Of a DNA stretch of 5,078 nt, positions 1 to 5,078 are shown one piece after another; the first letter of the stretch is position 1, and each line of letters starts with the position of its first letter. This stretch comes from Oscillospiraceae bacterium (GTDB taxonomy: Bacteria > Bacillota > Clostridia > Oscillospirales > Ruminococcaceae): the NCBI GenBank assembly GCA_017828835.1, contig JAGAEK010000155.1, positions 1-5,078 of the forward strand, written 5' to 3'. Below the pieces are notes generated by a model. The model made no database searches and was not told the DNA's origin. It worked only from the letters and a program-made list of their open reading frames with translations. The translations under genes were made by a program, and so were the position numbers.

Positions 1-141
1 ATAACCGGTATCCATTACTTCCACCGAACTTTCTTCAAAAGTTATTTCTGACGTGCTTTCCGTTTCGTTTTCACTTCCGCAGGAAACCGCAAGAGGCAGT
101 AACAGCATGAAAACGAATACTAATGCTAAAAGTCTTTTCAT
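1..141 (-). CDS. Lipoprotein, N-terminal fragment (possible ABC solute-binding protein)
   Basis: The gene starts with ATG at 141-139 and runs off the left edge, so only 47 residues are visible. They form a basic start (MKR), a hydrophobic core and a lipobox-like LAVSC with the candidate lipidated cysteine at residue 20, followed by a Ser/Thr/Glu-rich linker. This is the pattern of a Gram-positive membrane-anchored lipoprotein, exported by Sec and processed by Lgt and LspA. An SD-like GGGAG (150-154) sits 8 nt upstream. The gene has its own promoter and lies beyond the terminator of the preceding operon, so it is a separate transcription unit. The layout (signal, Cys, acidic linker, then DTGY) resembles the start of the solute-binding protein at 1639-3198, so a second binding protein is plausible. 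The functional domain is outside the window, so any function beyond lipoprotein is inference. Confidence 0.8.
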   Translation of the reverse strand, partial: MKRLLALVFVFMLLLPLAVSCGSENETESTSEITFEESSVEVMDTGY

Positions 142-164
142 AAAAGCGTCTCCCATACGATCCG

Positions 165-193
165 ATAATAACACGTGATCGTAAAAATGTCAA
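165..193 (-). promoter_or_regulatory. Sigma-A-type promoter for the lipoprotein gene at 1-141
   Basis: Read on the minus strand, a perfect -35 box TTGACA (188-193) is followed by a 17-bp spacer and a -10 box TATTAT (165-170). The expected start of transcription is near base 158, which leaves a leader of only about 17 nt that already contains the GGGAG ribosome binding site. The spacer includes the palindrome CACGTG. Together with the terminator at 200-237 this separates the lipoprotein gene from the upstream operon. Confidence 0.75.
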
Positions 194-199
194 TATTAC

Positions 200-237
200 A
201 AAAACCGAACTCCCGAAAAGCTCGAGAGTTCGGTTTT
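200..237 (-). terminator. Rho-independent terminator ending the three-gene operon
   Basis: A 12-bp perfect inverted repeat (201-212 AAAACCGAACTC with 226-237 GAGTTCGGTTTT) can extend inward by CGA/TCG (214-216 with 222-224), leaving a 5-nt loop. On the minus strand the stem ends in a run of five T (204-200). It begins 31 bp after the stop codon of the gene at 269-1612. The stem is nearly symmetric, but the plus strand has only four T before a G, so the main direction is minus. Confidence 0.85.
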
Positions 238-268
238 GTACAAATTGTGCTATTCGGTCAAATAAAGC

Positions 269-1612
269 TTATTTGCTTTTCTTAACTATGACAGCGCCGC
301 CGAGTGCGATGACGGAAACGACTGCGAGAGCTATGATGCCGGCGTCGCCGGTGGTCGGGGTCACGGGTTTGGATTCTTCAGCGGGAGTGGATTCCTCCGC
401 AGGGGTGGATTCGTCGTCCGAAACGTCAACAGTAGGTGCTACAACGCCCCATACAACATCTTTATTATCGTCGGTCATATTAACGAGAGCGGCGACTTTT
501 ATAAGATCATCGCTGTCGTTGATATCGAAGCCGTCAGAGAAATCTACGCTCCAAATTTCTTCACCTTCCTGCTCTACGCTAATAGAAGCGATGCTTATTG
601 AACCAGAAGCGAGATAGAATCCGACGCCAAGTGAAATGAATGCTGGAGTGGCTTTTTTTCCGGCGTAAGAACCGTAAGTTCCGTCATAAGGATTAAGATT
701 GGGTTTGACGTCAGCACTGGAGACTTCAACCCATTTTCCTTTAGTGACAGTCGAATCTTTGGCGTAATCAATGAACGTGATCAAATAATCCCAGTTGCCG
801 TATTCATCCTGCTCGTAAGAATACATATTCAGATAGACGCAGCCGTTGCTTGTGGTTGTGCAATCTTCGCTGAATTTAACGAGCGCTTTTATTGAAATAG
901 GAGCGTCTTTGATTATACTGCCGGGGACTTTGAAGGATATACCGGGATCTTCATCGATGCCTTCGCCTTTGAACCATAAATAGGCGTCGGGTTCTTCGAT
1001 TTCGGGATCATGTTCGGTTTCGGACTGTTCACCGGTAGAATTCTTGTTGATGACGTCCCACGCGGTGCCTTTGTTTGCAGCCGACATATCGTATGTAACG
1101 GAAATATCGGGATCTGCAAGCGTGAAGTTCGAAAAATCCTTTGTGAAAACGACTTTGCCGTCAACGCTGATTTTTATGTAAGCGATTTTGATCGTCCCCG
1201 TTGCCTGCCAGAAACCGATGCCGAGATCGAGGCGATCGGGGGAGACTCCGTCTAATGAAGGGTCGTAGTAAGCAAGGCCGACCTTGCTCCATTTACCGAG
1301 TTCCTGTACGGTACTTTTTGCGTAGTCGGTCCAGTTAAGCAAAGAGCTGCCGTTGTAAGGATAAACGTTAGCATACACGCTGCCGCCGTTGGACTCGCAG
1401 TCTTCTCCAAAGAATACAAGCGCTTCGAGATCAAAGTTTTTGCCTTCGAGAAGCGCGGCGTCGACCGTAAAATGAAGTCCCGGAGCGCCGCCGTTACCGT
1501 CGAAAGTCATCATAAGGTATCCTTCGGGTTCCGCTTCGTCCGCTGACACGAATACCGTGACCGAACTCAGCATAAGTGCGAGAGAAAGAATGATCGCCAG
1601 TAGTTTTTTCAT
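269..1612 (-). CDS. Secreted, probably wall-anchored protein with two copies of one domain; function unknown
   Basis: A 447-residue protein with a clear Sec signal peptide (basic MKK, hydrophobic core, likely cleavage after VSA at residue 24). Two homologous domains follow, at about 32-190 and 211-393. Both carry EDC (70-72, 249-251), DYAK (96-99, 282-285), GKW (106-108, 292-294), LG(I/V)GF (130-134, 328-332) and DFS (159-161, 357-359), and both end in NK...W.V. A Ser/Thr/Pro/Glu linker (about 398-417) leads to PTTGD (419-423), a hydrophobic segment (about 424-442) and KKSK. This is the layout of a sortase-type wall-sorting signal, in a variant without the LP of LPXTG. Alternating short hydrophobic strands suggest a beta-sandwich, such as those of carbohydrate-binding modules, but I do not recognise the family. 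A GGAGG site (1620-1624) lies 7 nt before the ATG, and the gene starts 26 bp after the solute-binding protein gene. A surface glycan-binding role is inferred from context. A membrane anchor through the C-terminal helix is the alternative. Confidence 0.85.
   Translation of the reverse strand: MKKLLAIILSLALMLSSVTVFVSADEAEPEGYLMMTFDGNGGAPGLHFTVDAALLEGKNFDLEALVFFGEDCESNGGSVYANVYPYNGSSLLNWTDYAKSTVQELGKWSKVGLAYYDPSLDGVSPDRLDLGIGFWQATGTIKIAYIKISVDGKVVFTKDFSNFTLADPDISVTYDMSAANKGTAWDVINKNSTGEQSETEHDPEIEEPDAYLWFKGEGIDEDPGISFKVPGSIIKDAPISIKALVKFSEDCTTTSNGCVYLNMYSYEQDEYGNWDYLITFIDYAKDSTVTKGKWVEVSSADVKPNLNPYDGTYGSYAGKKATPAFISLGVGFYLASGSISIASISVEQEGEEIWSVDFSDGFDINDSDDLIKVAALVNMTDDNKDVVWGVVAPTVDVSDDESTPAEESTPAEESKPVTPTTGDAGIIALAVVSVIALGGAVIVKKSK
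371..406 (-). repeat. Two 18-bp tandem units encoding the TPAEES linker repeat
   Basis: Units at 371-388 and 389-406 both begin GGATTC on the plus strand and differ at a few positions; a partial third copy begins at 407. On the coding strand they give STPAEE twice, inside the spacer between the second domain and the PTTGD motif. Such repeats usually lengthen a wall-spanning linker. Confidence 0.7.
434..1519 (-). repeat. Internal duplication: two tandem copies of a ~160-180 residue domain
   Basis: Copy A is encoded by about 1519-1043 (residues 32-190) and copy B by about 982-434 (residues 211-393), joined by an acidic linker (about 191-210). The shared landmarks EDC, DYAK, GKW, LGxGF and DFS occur in the same order. 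Copy B is longer mainly through two insertions: a few residues around YGNWDY (271-276), and a Gly/Tyr-rich loop after GKW (about 308-320). The copies are clearly diverged, so the duplication is old. Confidence 0.8.
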
Positions 1613-1638
1613 TGTATTTCCTCCGTTTTAAAATGTTT

Positions 1639-3198
1639 TTATTCTTCTAATGATTTTATTTTATTGACAAGATGTTGGACATCGTTTTCAAAGCCATTGC
1701 TGAAACGGTCGTACGCAGACGTAAAACCGTCGAATCGTCCGGTATATAAACCGACATATAATTCGTTGACTGTAGTAAAAACAGAGTATTTGCCTATTTG
1801 GAAAATAGAACCGGGTTCGCAGCCGCGGACCGAGAAAATGAGGTCCAGCATTTCTTCCGCTTCTTCGGTTTGGAGCTTCTGCCCTTTAAGAGCCATATCG
1901 TAATAGTTTTGAATAAATGAGCCCGAGTTTTCCCTCCAGGAATAATAGCCCATCACGTCGAGTATGGCGGCGGCAAATTCCGCATGAGCTTGGTCGAGAT
2001 TGGTGCCAATGCCGTATGCATTCGCGGTCCATGTGTTGAGCAGTGAGTAATAGTATTCCTGGTGCTCATCAGCTTTAGGCATCGGAGCTATACCGAAAAT
2101 ATCTTCCATTTCAAGAAGCGTGCACGCACGCAGGGAACCACCGAACATAAGGCATCTTCCTTCCTGGAAAGCATCATAAAGAAGGCCACCCGGATTAGAA
2201 GAAATGTTAAAATAGTCATTTACGCAGACATACGTGTCTTCATGCGCGAACTCCATATATTTGTTTAAGTAATTTATCGTATCTTCATTGTATAGACTAA
2301 GTTCAGGGTAACCGTTTTTGTCGTTTTGCAAAATTCGTATTCCGGCAGCATACGTCATTGAATAGAAATCATCATGGTTGCCGCCCCAACCAAATCTATC
2401 AAAAAGATCTACCCCTTCTGGGTCATTTGTGTCTTCGCAAAACGTTTTCGAATATTCGATCACCTTATCAATCGTCCATTTGCCTTCGCGCGCAAGCTTT
2501 ACAGGACTTTCAAGGTTCAATTTTTTAATAAGAGTATCATTATACACAACGCACGGGATCCTTGAATAGCTGTTATAATCGATGTCGCCGATAGTAAAAT
2601 AGAGTTTGCCGCCTAAAGTGACGCTTTCATTAAAATACTGCTGCCACCAAGGGTTTTTGGGCTCGAAGTACTCAAAAGAATTAAGGTCATATAAGGAACC
2701 CTCAAGAGCCAACGTGCCGCAATCGTAAAGACAGCAGGCGAATGCGCTTATTGATGGATCTGAAGCACTTATATAATTGCGTATTTTTGAAAGCGTATCA
2801 GTGCCATATCTCGTTGGGGATTGATAATATATCTCATCTATCGTAACTCCGAGCGTATCAAAGATCATATTGTTTCTTTGCTTAATCGCTATGTTACATC
2901 CTTCGGAGATATTCTCTTCGTATGTGCCTACTTCGTTCGGTATAATCGAAGATGTATTGGTAGCAGTCGAATATGTGGTCCATACCGTAAACGTCTCGCC
3001 TTCGTAATCGTTGCCCGAATAAATATCGGGAACGTAAACCGATACTTCTTCGGACGGTTCTTCAACTTCCGATTCGTCTTCCGAAACAGCGGATACCTGC
3101 GAGGACTCCTCTTTGCTTTCCTCGCCGCCGCTGCCGCAGGCGACGAGCAGTGAAGCGAACAGGACTAACGCAAGGATCAAAGCCAGTGTTTTTTTCAT
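1639..3198 (-). CDS. ABC transporter extracellular solute-binding lipoprotein (probable sugar)
   Basis: A 519-residue lipoprotein. The signal peptide ends in the lipobox LLVAC with Cys21 as lipid anchor, followed by a Ser/Glu-rich linker (about 22-55). The mature domain starts near YEGETFTVW (65-73). It shows features of the large Clostridia branch of sugar-type solute-binding proteins: NPWW (182-185), a GGKLYF-x-x-GDI segment (196-206), VVYNDTLIKKL (217-227), a W-T-x-D-K start of a helix (241-245) and GIAPMPK (369-375) followed by aromatic YYY (382-384). It would bind an oligosaccharide outside the membrane and pass it to an ABC permease. No permease or ATPase gene is in the window. The ATG is fixed by a GGAGG (3206-3210) 7 nt upstream that overlaps the stop codon of the preceding gene. 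The gene has visibly lower GC than its upstream neighbour and encodes nine further cysteines in the mature chain. The substrate cannot be read from the sequence. Confidence 0.88.
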   Translation of the reverse strand: MKKTLALILALVLFASLLVACGSGGEESKEESSQVSAVSEDESEVEEPSEEVSVYVPDIYSGNDYEGETFTVWTTYSTATNTSSIIPNEVGTYEENISEGCNIAIKQRNNMIFDTLGVTIDEIYYQSPTRYGTDTLSKIRNYISASDPSISAFACCLYDCGTLALEGSLYDLNSFEYFEPKNPWWQQYFNESVTLGGKLYFTIGDIDYNSYSRIPCVVYNDTLIKKLNLESPVKLAREGKWTIDKVIEYSKTFCEDTNDPEGVDLFDRFGWGGNHDDFYSMTYAAGIRILQNDKNGYPELSLYNEDTINYLNKYMEFAHEDTYVCVNDYFNISSNPGGLLYDAFQEGRCLMFGGSLRACTLLEMEDIFGIAPMPKADEHQEYYYSLLNTWTANAYGIGTNLDQAHAEFAAAILDVMGYYSWRENSGSFIQNYYDMALKGQKLQTEEAEEMLDLIFSVRGCEPGSIFQIGKYSVFTTVNELYVGLYTGRFDGFTSAYDRFSNGFENDVQHLVNKIKSLEE

Positions 3199-3205
3199 AA
3201 AATGA

Positions 3206-3210
3206 CCTCC
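3206..3210 (-). promoter_or_regulatory. Ribosome binding site overlapping the upstream stop codon
   Basis: On the minus strand the stop TAG of the Asp-box gene (3212-3210) shares its last G with a GGAGG Shine-Dalgarno (3210-3206), 7 nt before the ATG of the solute-binding protein gene. Ribosomes finishing the first gene therefore sit on the initiation site of the second, which favours translational coupling and confirms an operon. Confidence 0.85.
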
Positions 3211-4211
3211 TATATTCCGAGTTCTTTGAATGTGAGCGTCACAAGTTCGTGACGGACGGAGTTTTCTATTGCTATATAGACCTTTTCGGCGTTTTCATCT
3301 GCAAGAACGTAAGGATAGAAGTAAAATTCGTCGGGGCCGGTCAGATCGAGCACTTTCCCAAACGTTTTGCAGCCGTCTTCGCTTTGGAGAAGTTCAAGAT
3401 TCCTTCTGTTGATCCAGCCGAATCCGCCCTTGCAGTTGTTCACCAGGAACACTTTGCCGCGGACTTTGAACAGGAAAGGTTTTGTGCTGGGGTCGGGTAT
3501 GCCCGATCTTTCGGGCTTGGTCCAGGTTTTGCCATAATCGTAGCTGTGGCTTGCGAACAGTTCGGGCACGGTCATACTGCGCATAAGCATAAATATATGC
3601 CCGTCTTCGAGCTCGACCGCCGTGGGTTCGAGCAGCCCCTTGCCGTGGATGAGATTGCCGTAACGGTACCACGTTTCGCCTTTATCGGGCGATACGGCGC
3701 AGCCGGAATAGAACGGCCATTCGTTTTCGGGAGTTTCTTTGCCCTCCCAGTCGAAATTGCCGCGGGTGGACATCCACGCTATCGGGAAGAACCAGCTTCC
3801 GTCGGAAAGCACCGACATCCGGCTGAAGACGACTCCGTTGAGCCCGCATTCGAACGAGATCGGTTCCGACCACGTTTCGCCGTTATCGTACGTATACGAC
3901 CTGAAAGACTGCGCTTCGCGGAATCCGCTTTCTTTGGTATATGCGCAGAAACACATCATAGGATGTTCCGGCACGGCGGTCACCTCGGTACAGGTGAGAC
4001 CTCTGGAGCCGTGGCACATCGCTTTTACGGGCGCGGACCAGGTCTTGCCGCCGTCGCGGCTCTTGCACAGCGCGACGTAATTTTCGTTGCGCGGCTCGGT
4101 CTCGCCGCCGGTGACGAACGTGCATATGAGCGATCCGTCGCTCATCCTCGCAAGAATGGGATGGCGCGCAAAAATGTTATTTTTAAAGTCCCAGATCAGG
4201 TTACGTTCCAT
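3210..4211 (-). CDS. Sialidase-superfamily Asp-box (BNR) protein, probably a cytoplasmic glycosidase
   Basis: The chosen ATG gives 333 residues. Five Asp boxes (S/T-x-D-x-G-x-T-W/F) are visible: SRDGGKTW (51-58), TYDNGETW (107-114), SPDKGETW (174-181), SYDYGKTW (223-230) and a weaker SEDGCKTF (277-284). Their spacing fits the six-bladed propeller of sialidases, and the length fits a bare catalytic domain. ARHPILARMSDG near the start (15-26) stands where sialidases carry R-I-P; R16, R131 (SRMSVLSDG) and R211 (MLMRS) are candidate anion-binding arginines, and E195 in GLLEP is a possible active-site acid. There is no signal peptide or membrane segment, so it should act in the cytoplasm, probably on an imported sugar. 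It is the first gene of the operon. True sialidase activity is uncertain: the FRIP motif is not exact, and many Asp-box proteins with the EPT..LEDG pattern have other or unknown glycan substrates. Confidence 0.85.
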   Translation of the reverse strand: MERNLIWDFKNNIFARHPILARMSDGSLICTFVTGGETEPRNENYVALCKSRDGGKTWSAPVKAMCHGSRGLTCTEVTAVPEHPMMCFCAYTKESGFREAQSFRSYTYDNGETWSEPISFECGLNGVVFSRMSVLSDGSWFFPIAWMSTRGNFDWEGKETPENEWPFYSGCAVSPDKGETWYRYGNLIHGKGLLEPTAVELEDGHIFMLMRSMTVPELFASHSYDYGKTWTKPERSGIPDPSTKPFLFKVRGKVFLVNNCKGGFGWINRRNLELLQSEDGCKTFGKVLDLTGPDEFYFYPYVLADENAEKVYIAIENSVRHELVTLTFKELGI

Positions 4212-4217
4212 ACTTTT

Positions 4218-4222
4218 CCCCT
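4218..4222 (-). promoter_or_regulatory. Ribosome binding site that decides the start of the Asp-box gene
   Basis: The frame can be extended to a GTG at 4226-4224, but AGGGG (4222-4218) lies inside that extension, exactly 6 nt before the ATG at 4211-4209. A proper SD-ATG pair makes the ATG the likely start and the five extra residues (MQGKS) untranslated leader. Confidence 0.75.
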
Positions 4223-4257
4223 GCACGGCAAGCTCAACAAATTATGCTACAAATATG

Positions 4258-4285
4258 ATTATATACAAGTCGTGAATAAATGCAA
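4258..4285 (-). promoter_or_regulatory. Promoter of the sialidase-like / binding protein / surface protein operon
   Basis: On the minus strand there is a perfect -10 TATAAT (4258-4263), inside TATATAAT, and a weak -35 TTGCAT (4280-4285) with a 16-bp spacer. Transcription would start near 4251, giving a leader of about 40 nt. A weak -35 beside a strong -10 is typical of promoters that need an activator, which fits the AraC-type gene just upstream. Confidence 0.65.
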
Positions 4286-4311
4286 CGATAATTTGAGACA
4301 TATTATTTTGA
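4286..4311 (-). promoter_or_regulatory. Candidate activator site: AT-rich direct repeat next to the -35 box
   Basis: Plus-strand ATAATTTGA (4288-4296) and ATTATTTTGA (4302-4311) form an imperfect direct repeat, with the TTTGA cores 15 bp apart, directly upstream of the -35 hexamer. AraC-family activators often bind two direct half-sites abutting or overlapping -35. The spacing is shorter than the roughly two helical turns often seen, and AT-rich repeats arise by chance, so this is only a candidate. Confidence 0.3.
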
Positions 4312-4348
4312 ATATAGGACACGGGCGATCGGATGACGTTCTGCATTG

Positions 4349-4387
4349 AAAAACGGTGCGACCGCATACAAAGGTGATCGCACCGTT
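4349..4387 (-). terminator. Rho-independent terminator after the AraC-family gene
   Basis: A 10-bp inverted repeat (AACGGTGCGA 4352-4361 with TCGCACCGTT 4378-4387) begins 7 nt after the regulator's stop codon; an inner ACC/GGT pairing (4361-4363 with 4373-4375) is an alternative to the last outer pair. On the minus strand it ends in TTTTT (4353-4349). On the plus strand it is followed by TTC and seven T (4386-4395), so it could also stop transcription entering from the opposite side. It separates the regulator transcript from the operon that follows. Confidence 0.85.
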
Positions 4388-4393
4388 CTTTTT

Positions 4394-5078
4394 TTATTTG
4401 TATTCCTCCGACAGGCTGCTGATGGTTTCGTTAAGATCCGTGTTATCGCGGATCTCGCTCGGCGTGACGCCGAGATGGTATTTGATATAGTTGGAAAAAT
4501 TGCAGACAGATGAAAAGCCCAGATTGTTCGCTATGACGGCTATATTGAGTTCCTTGTTTATAAGCATCCGCTTCGCCTCTATGCAAATAACTCTGTCTAT
4601 ATATTCGCCGACCGAAATGTTTTCTTTCTGCTTGAACAGCCGGTTGAGCTGCTTTGAACTAATGTATACGTTCTCGGCGACCTTTGCGACCGTGGGACGT
4701 TCTTTCAGATGATTCAGTATATACCGTTTGGCGCGTTCAACGTAGTTATGCTTTGGTATATCCGTCACCGCCGCGCTTTGCCCGTTTGCTGCCCTTTTGC
4801 TTATCTCTTCCATTAAAAAAGTAAAAGAATACGAAATAAGCGAACGTGCTTTTTCCTCGTTGCCGTAATCCATTTCGGCTATGTACCCGGAGAAGAAATC
4901 GAACACGTCGTTCTTTTCTATTATAAGATATCCGTCGGGCGGGTCGAACGGGTTCTGGCTTTTATCGTCGATGACGAACACTATCGAAAGATGCAGGTTC
5001 AGGTCATCCGCGTCCTCCCAGCTGTGATTCGTTCCGGGGGCAAGCAGTATGGCGCCGCCTTCGGGAACGGCGACCGAA
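4394..5078 (-). CDS. AraC-family transcriptional regulator, C-terminal part (start outside window)
   Basis: The frame stays open to the right edge, leaving 227 visible residues and no start. The N-terminal remainder (about 1-35) reads EGGAILLAPGTNHSWEDADD, a cupin-type strand pattern with P-G-x-x-H, as in the sugar-sensing domain of AraC-type proteins. A helical linker follows, then the two-helix-turn-helix DNA-binding domain (about 113-210). The first motif contains VAENVYISSKQLNRLFKQ. The second contains IAVIANNLGFSSVCNFSNYIKYHLGVTPSEIR, given here as its signature pieces IA..LGFSS, FSNYIK and G-V-T-P-S-E-I-R. A short polar tail ends at TAA (4396-4394). It is probably a one-component activator or repressor responding to a sugar. 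Its position upstream and on the same strand, with an activator-type promoter between, suggests that it controls the following operon. The ligand and direction of control are not visible. Confidence 0.9.
   Translation of the reverse strand, partial: SVAVPEGGAILLAPGTNHSWEDADDLNLHLSIVFVIDDKSQNPFDPPDGYLIIEKNDVFDFFSGYIAEMDYGNEEKARSLISYSFTFLMEEISKRAANGQSAAVTDIPKHNYVERAKRYILNHLKERPTVAKVAENVYISSKQLNRLFKQKENISVGEYIDRVICIEAKRMLINKELNIAVIANNLGFSSVCNFSNYIKYHLGVTPSEIRDNTDLNETISSLSEEYK

Noticed and set aside
273..617. Plus-strand open frame of 114 codons opposite the surface-protein gene
   Set aside because: Its Ser/Thr/Val-rich repeats are only the reverse reading of the TPAEES linker, and no ribosome binding site or promoter supports it.
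2821..3153. Plus-strand open frame of 110 codons opposite the solute-binding protein gene
   Set aside because: It is antisense to the signal peptide and acidic linker of a clear lipoprotein. The Phe/Ala/Arg composition is the mirror of Glu/Ser codons.
4224..4226. GTG as start of the Asp-box protein (338 residues)
   Set aside because: The AGGGG ribosome binding site lies downstream of this codon and 6 nt before an ATG, so the ATG at 4211 is preferred.
3249..4349. Long plus-strand open frame (366 codons) opposite the Asp-box gene
   Set aside because: It is antisense to a gene with five clear Asp boxes, its translation is rich in His, Arg and Phe with no recognisable motif, and it lies where high GC makes stop codons rare. 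It is a shadow frame.
4349..4395. Riboswitch or small RNA in the hairpin region upstream of the operon
   Set aside because: The structure is a simple 10-bp stem with T runs on both sides next to a stop codon, and it lies upstream of the operon promoter, so it is a terminator and not part of the operon leader.
4979..4981. GTG as start of the AraC-family gene (195 residues)
   Set aside because: The frame continues upstream to the window edge with cupin-like sequence including P-G-T-N-H, so this Val codon is internal and the gene is simply cut by the window.
1..5078. CRISPR array, tRNA or rRNA genes, insertion sequence ends, phage or defence genes
   Set aside because: No regularly spaced repeats, cloverleaf patterns, transposase motifs or nuclease/helicase motifs were seen on either strand.

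Overview
The window looks like part of a carbohydrate-uptake locus from an anaerobic, low-to-moderate GC Gram-positive bacterium, most likely an uncultured member of the Clostridia (gut-type). The evidence is Gram-positive style lipoproteins with long Ser/Glu-rich linkers, a wall-sorting-like C-terminus (PTTGD, hydrophobic stretch, KKSK), strong GGAGG ribosome binding sites and sigma-A-type promoters. The species cannot be named from the sequence. Every supported gene lies on the minus strand, so transcription runs from high to low coordinates.

In order of transcription: (1) 5078-4394 is the 3' part of an AraC-family regulator whose start lies beyond the window, closed by a hairpin terminator (4349-4387). 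(2) A 182-bp intergenic region (4212-4393) holds that terminator, a possible operator repeat and a promoter (-35 at 4280-4285, -10 at 4258-4263). (3) An operon of three genes follows: a sialidase-superfamily Asp-box protein without signal peptide (4211-3210), an ABC-type solute-binding lipoprotein (3198-1639), and a signal-peptide-bearing, probably wall-anchored protein made of two copies of one domain (1612-269). The gaps are only 11 and 26 bp, and a hairpin terminator at 200-237 ends the operon. (4) A second promoter with a perfect TTGACA box (165-193) drives another lipoprotein gene (141 to beyond base 1), which may be a further solute-binding protein.

Taken together (inference): the AraC-type protein would sense a sugar and control the operon. 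The wall protein would hold or bind the glycan at the cell surface, the lipoprotein would deliver an oligosaccharide to an ABC importer, and the cytoplasmic Asp-box protein would act on the imported sugar. No permease or ATPase gene is in the window, and the sugar is unknown. Sialic acid is suggested only by fold family and is not demonstrated.

I found no RNA genes, CRISPR arrays, insertion sequences or phage genes. The part most likely to be undescribed is the duplicated-domain surface protein and its tight linkage to the solute-binding protein and the sialidase-like protein.
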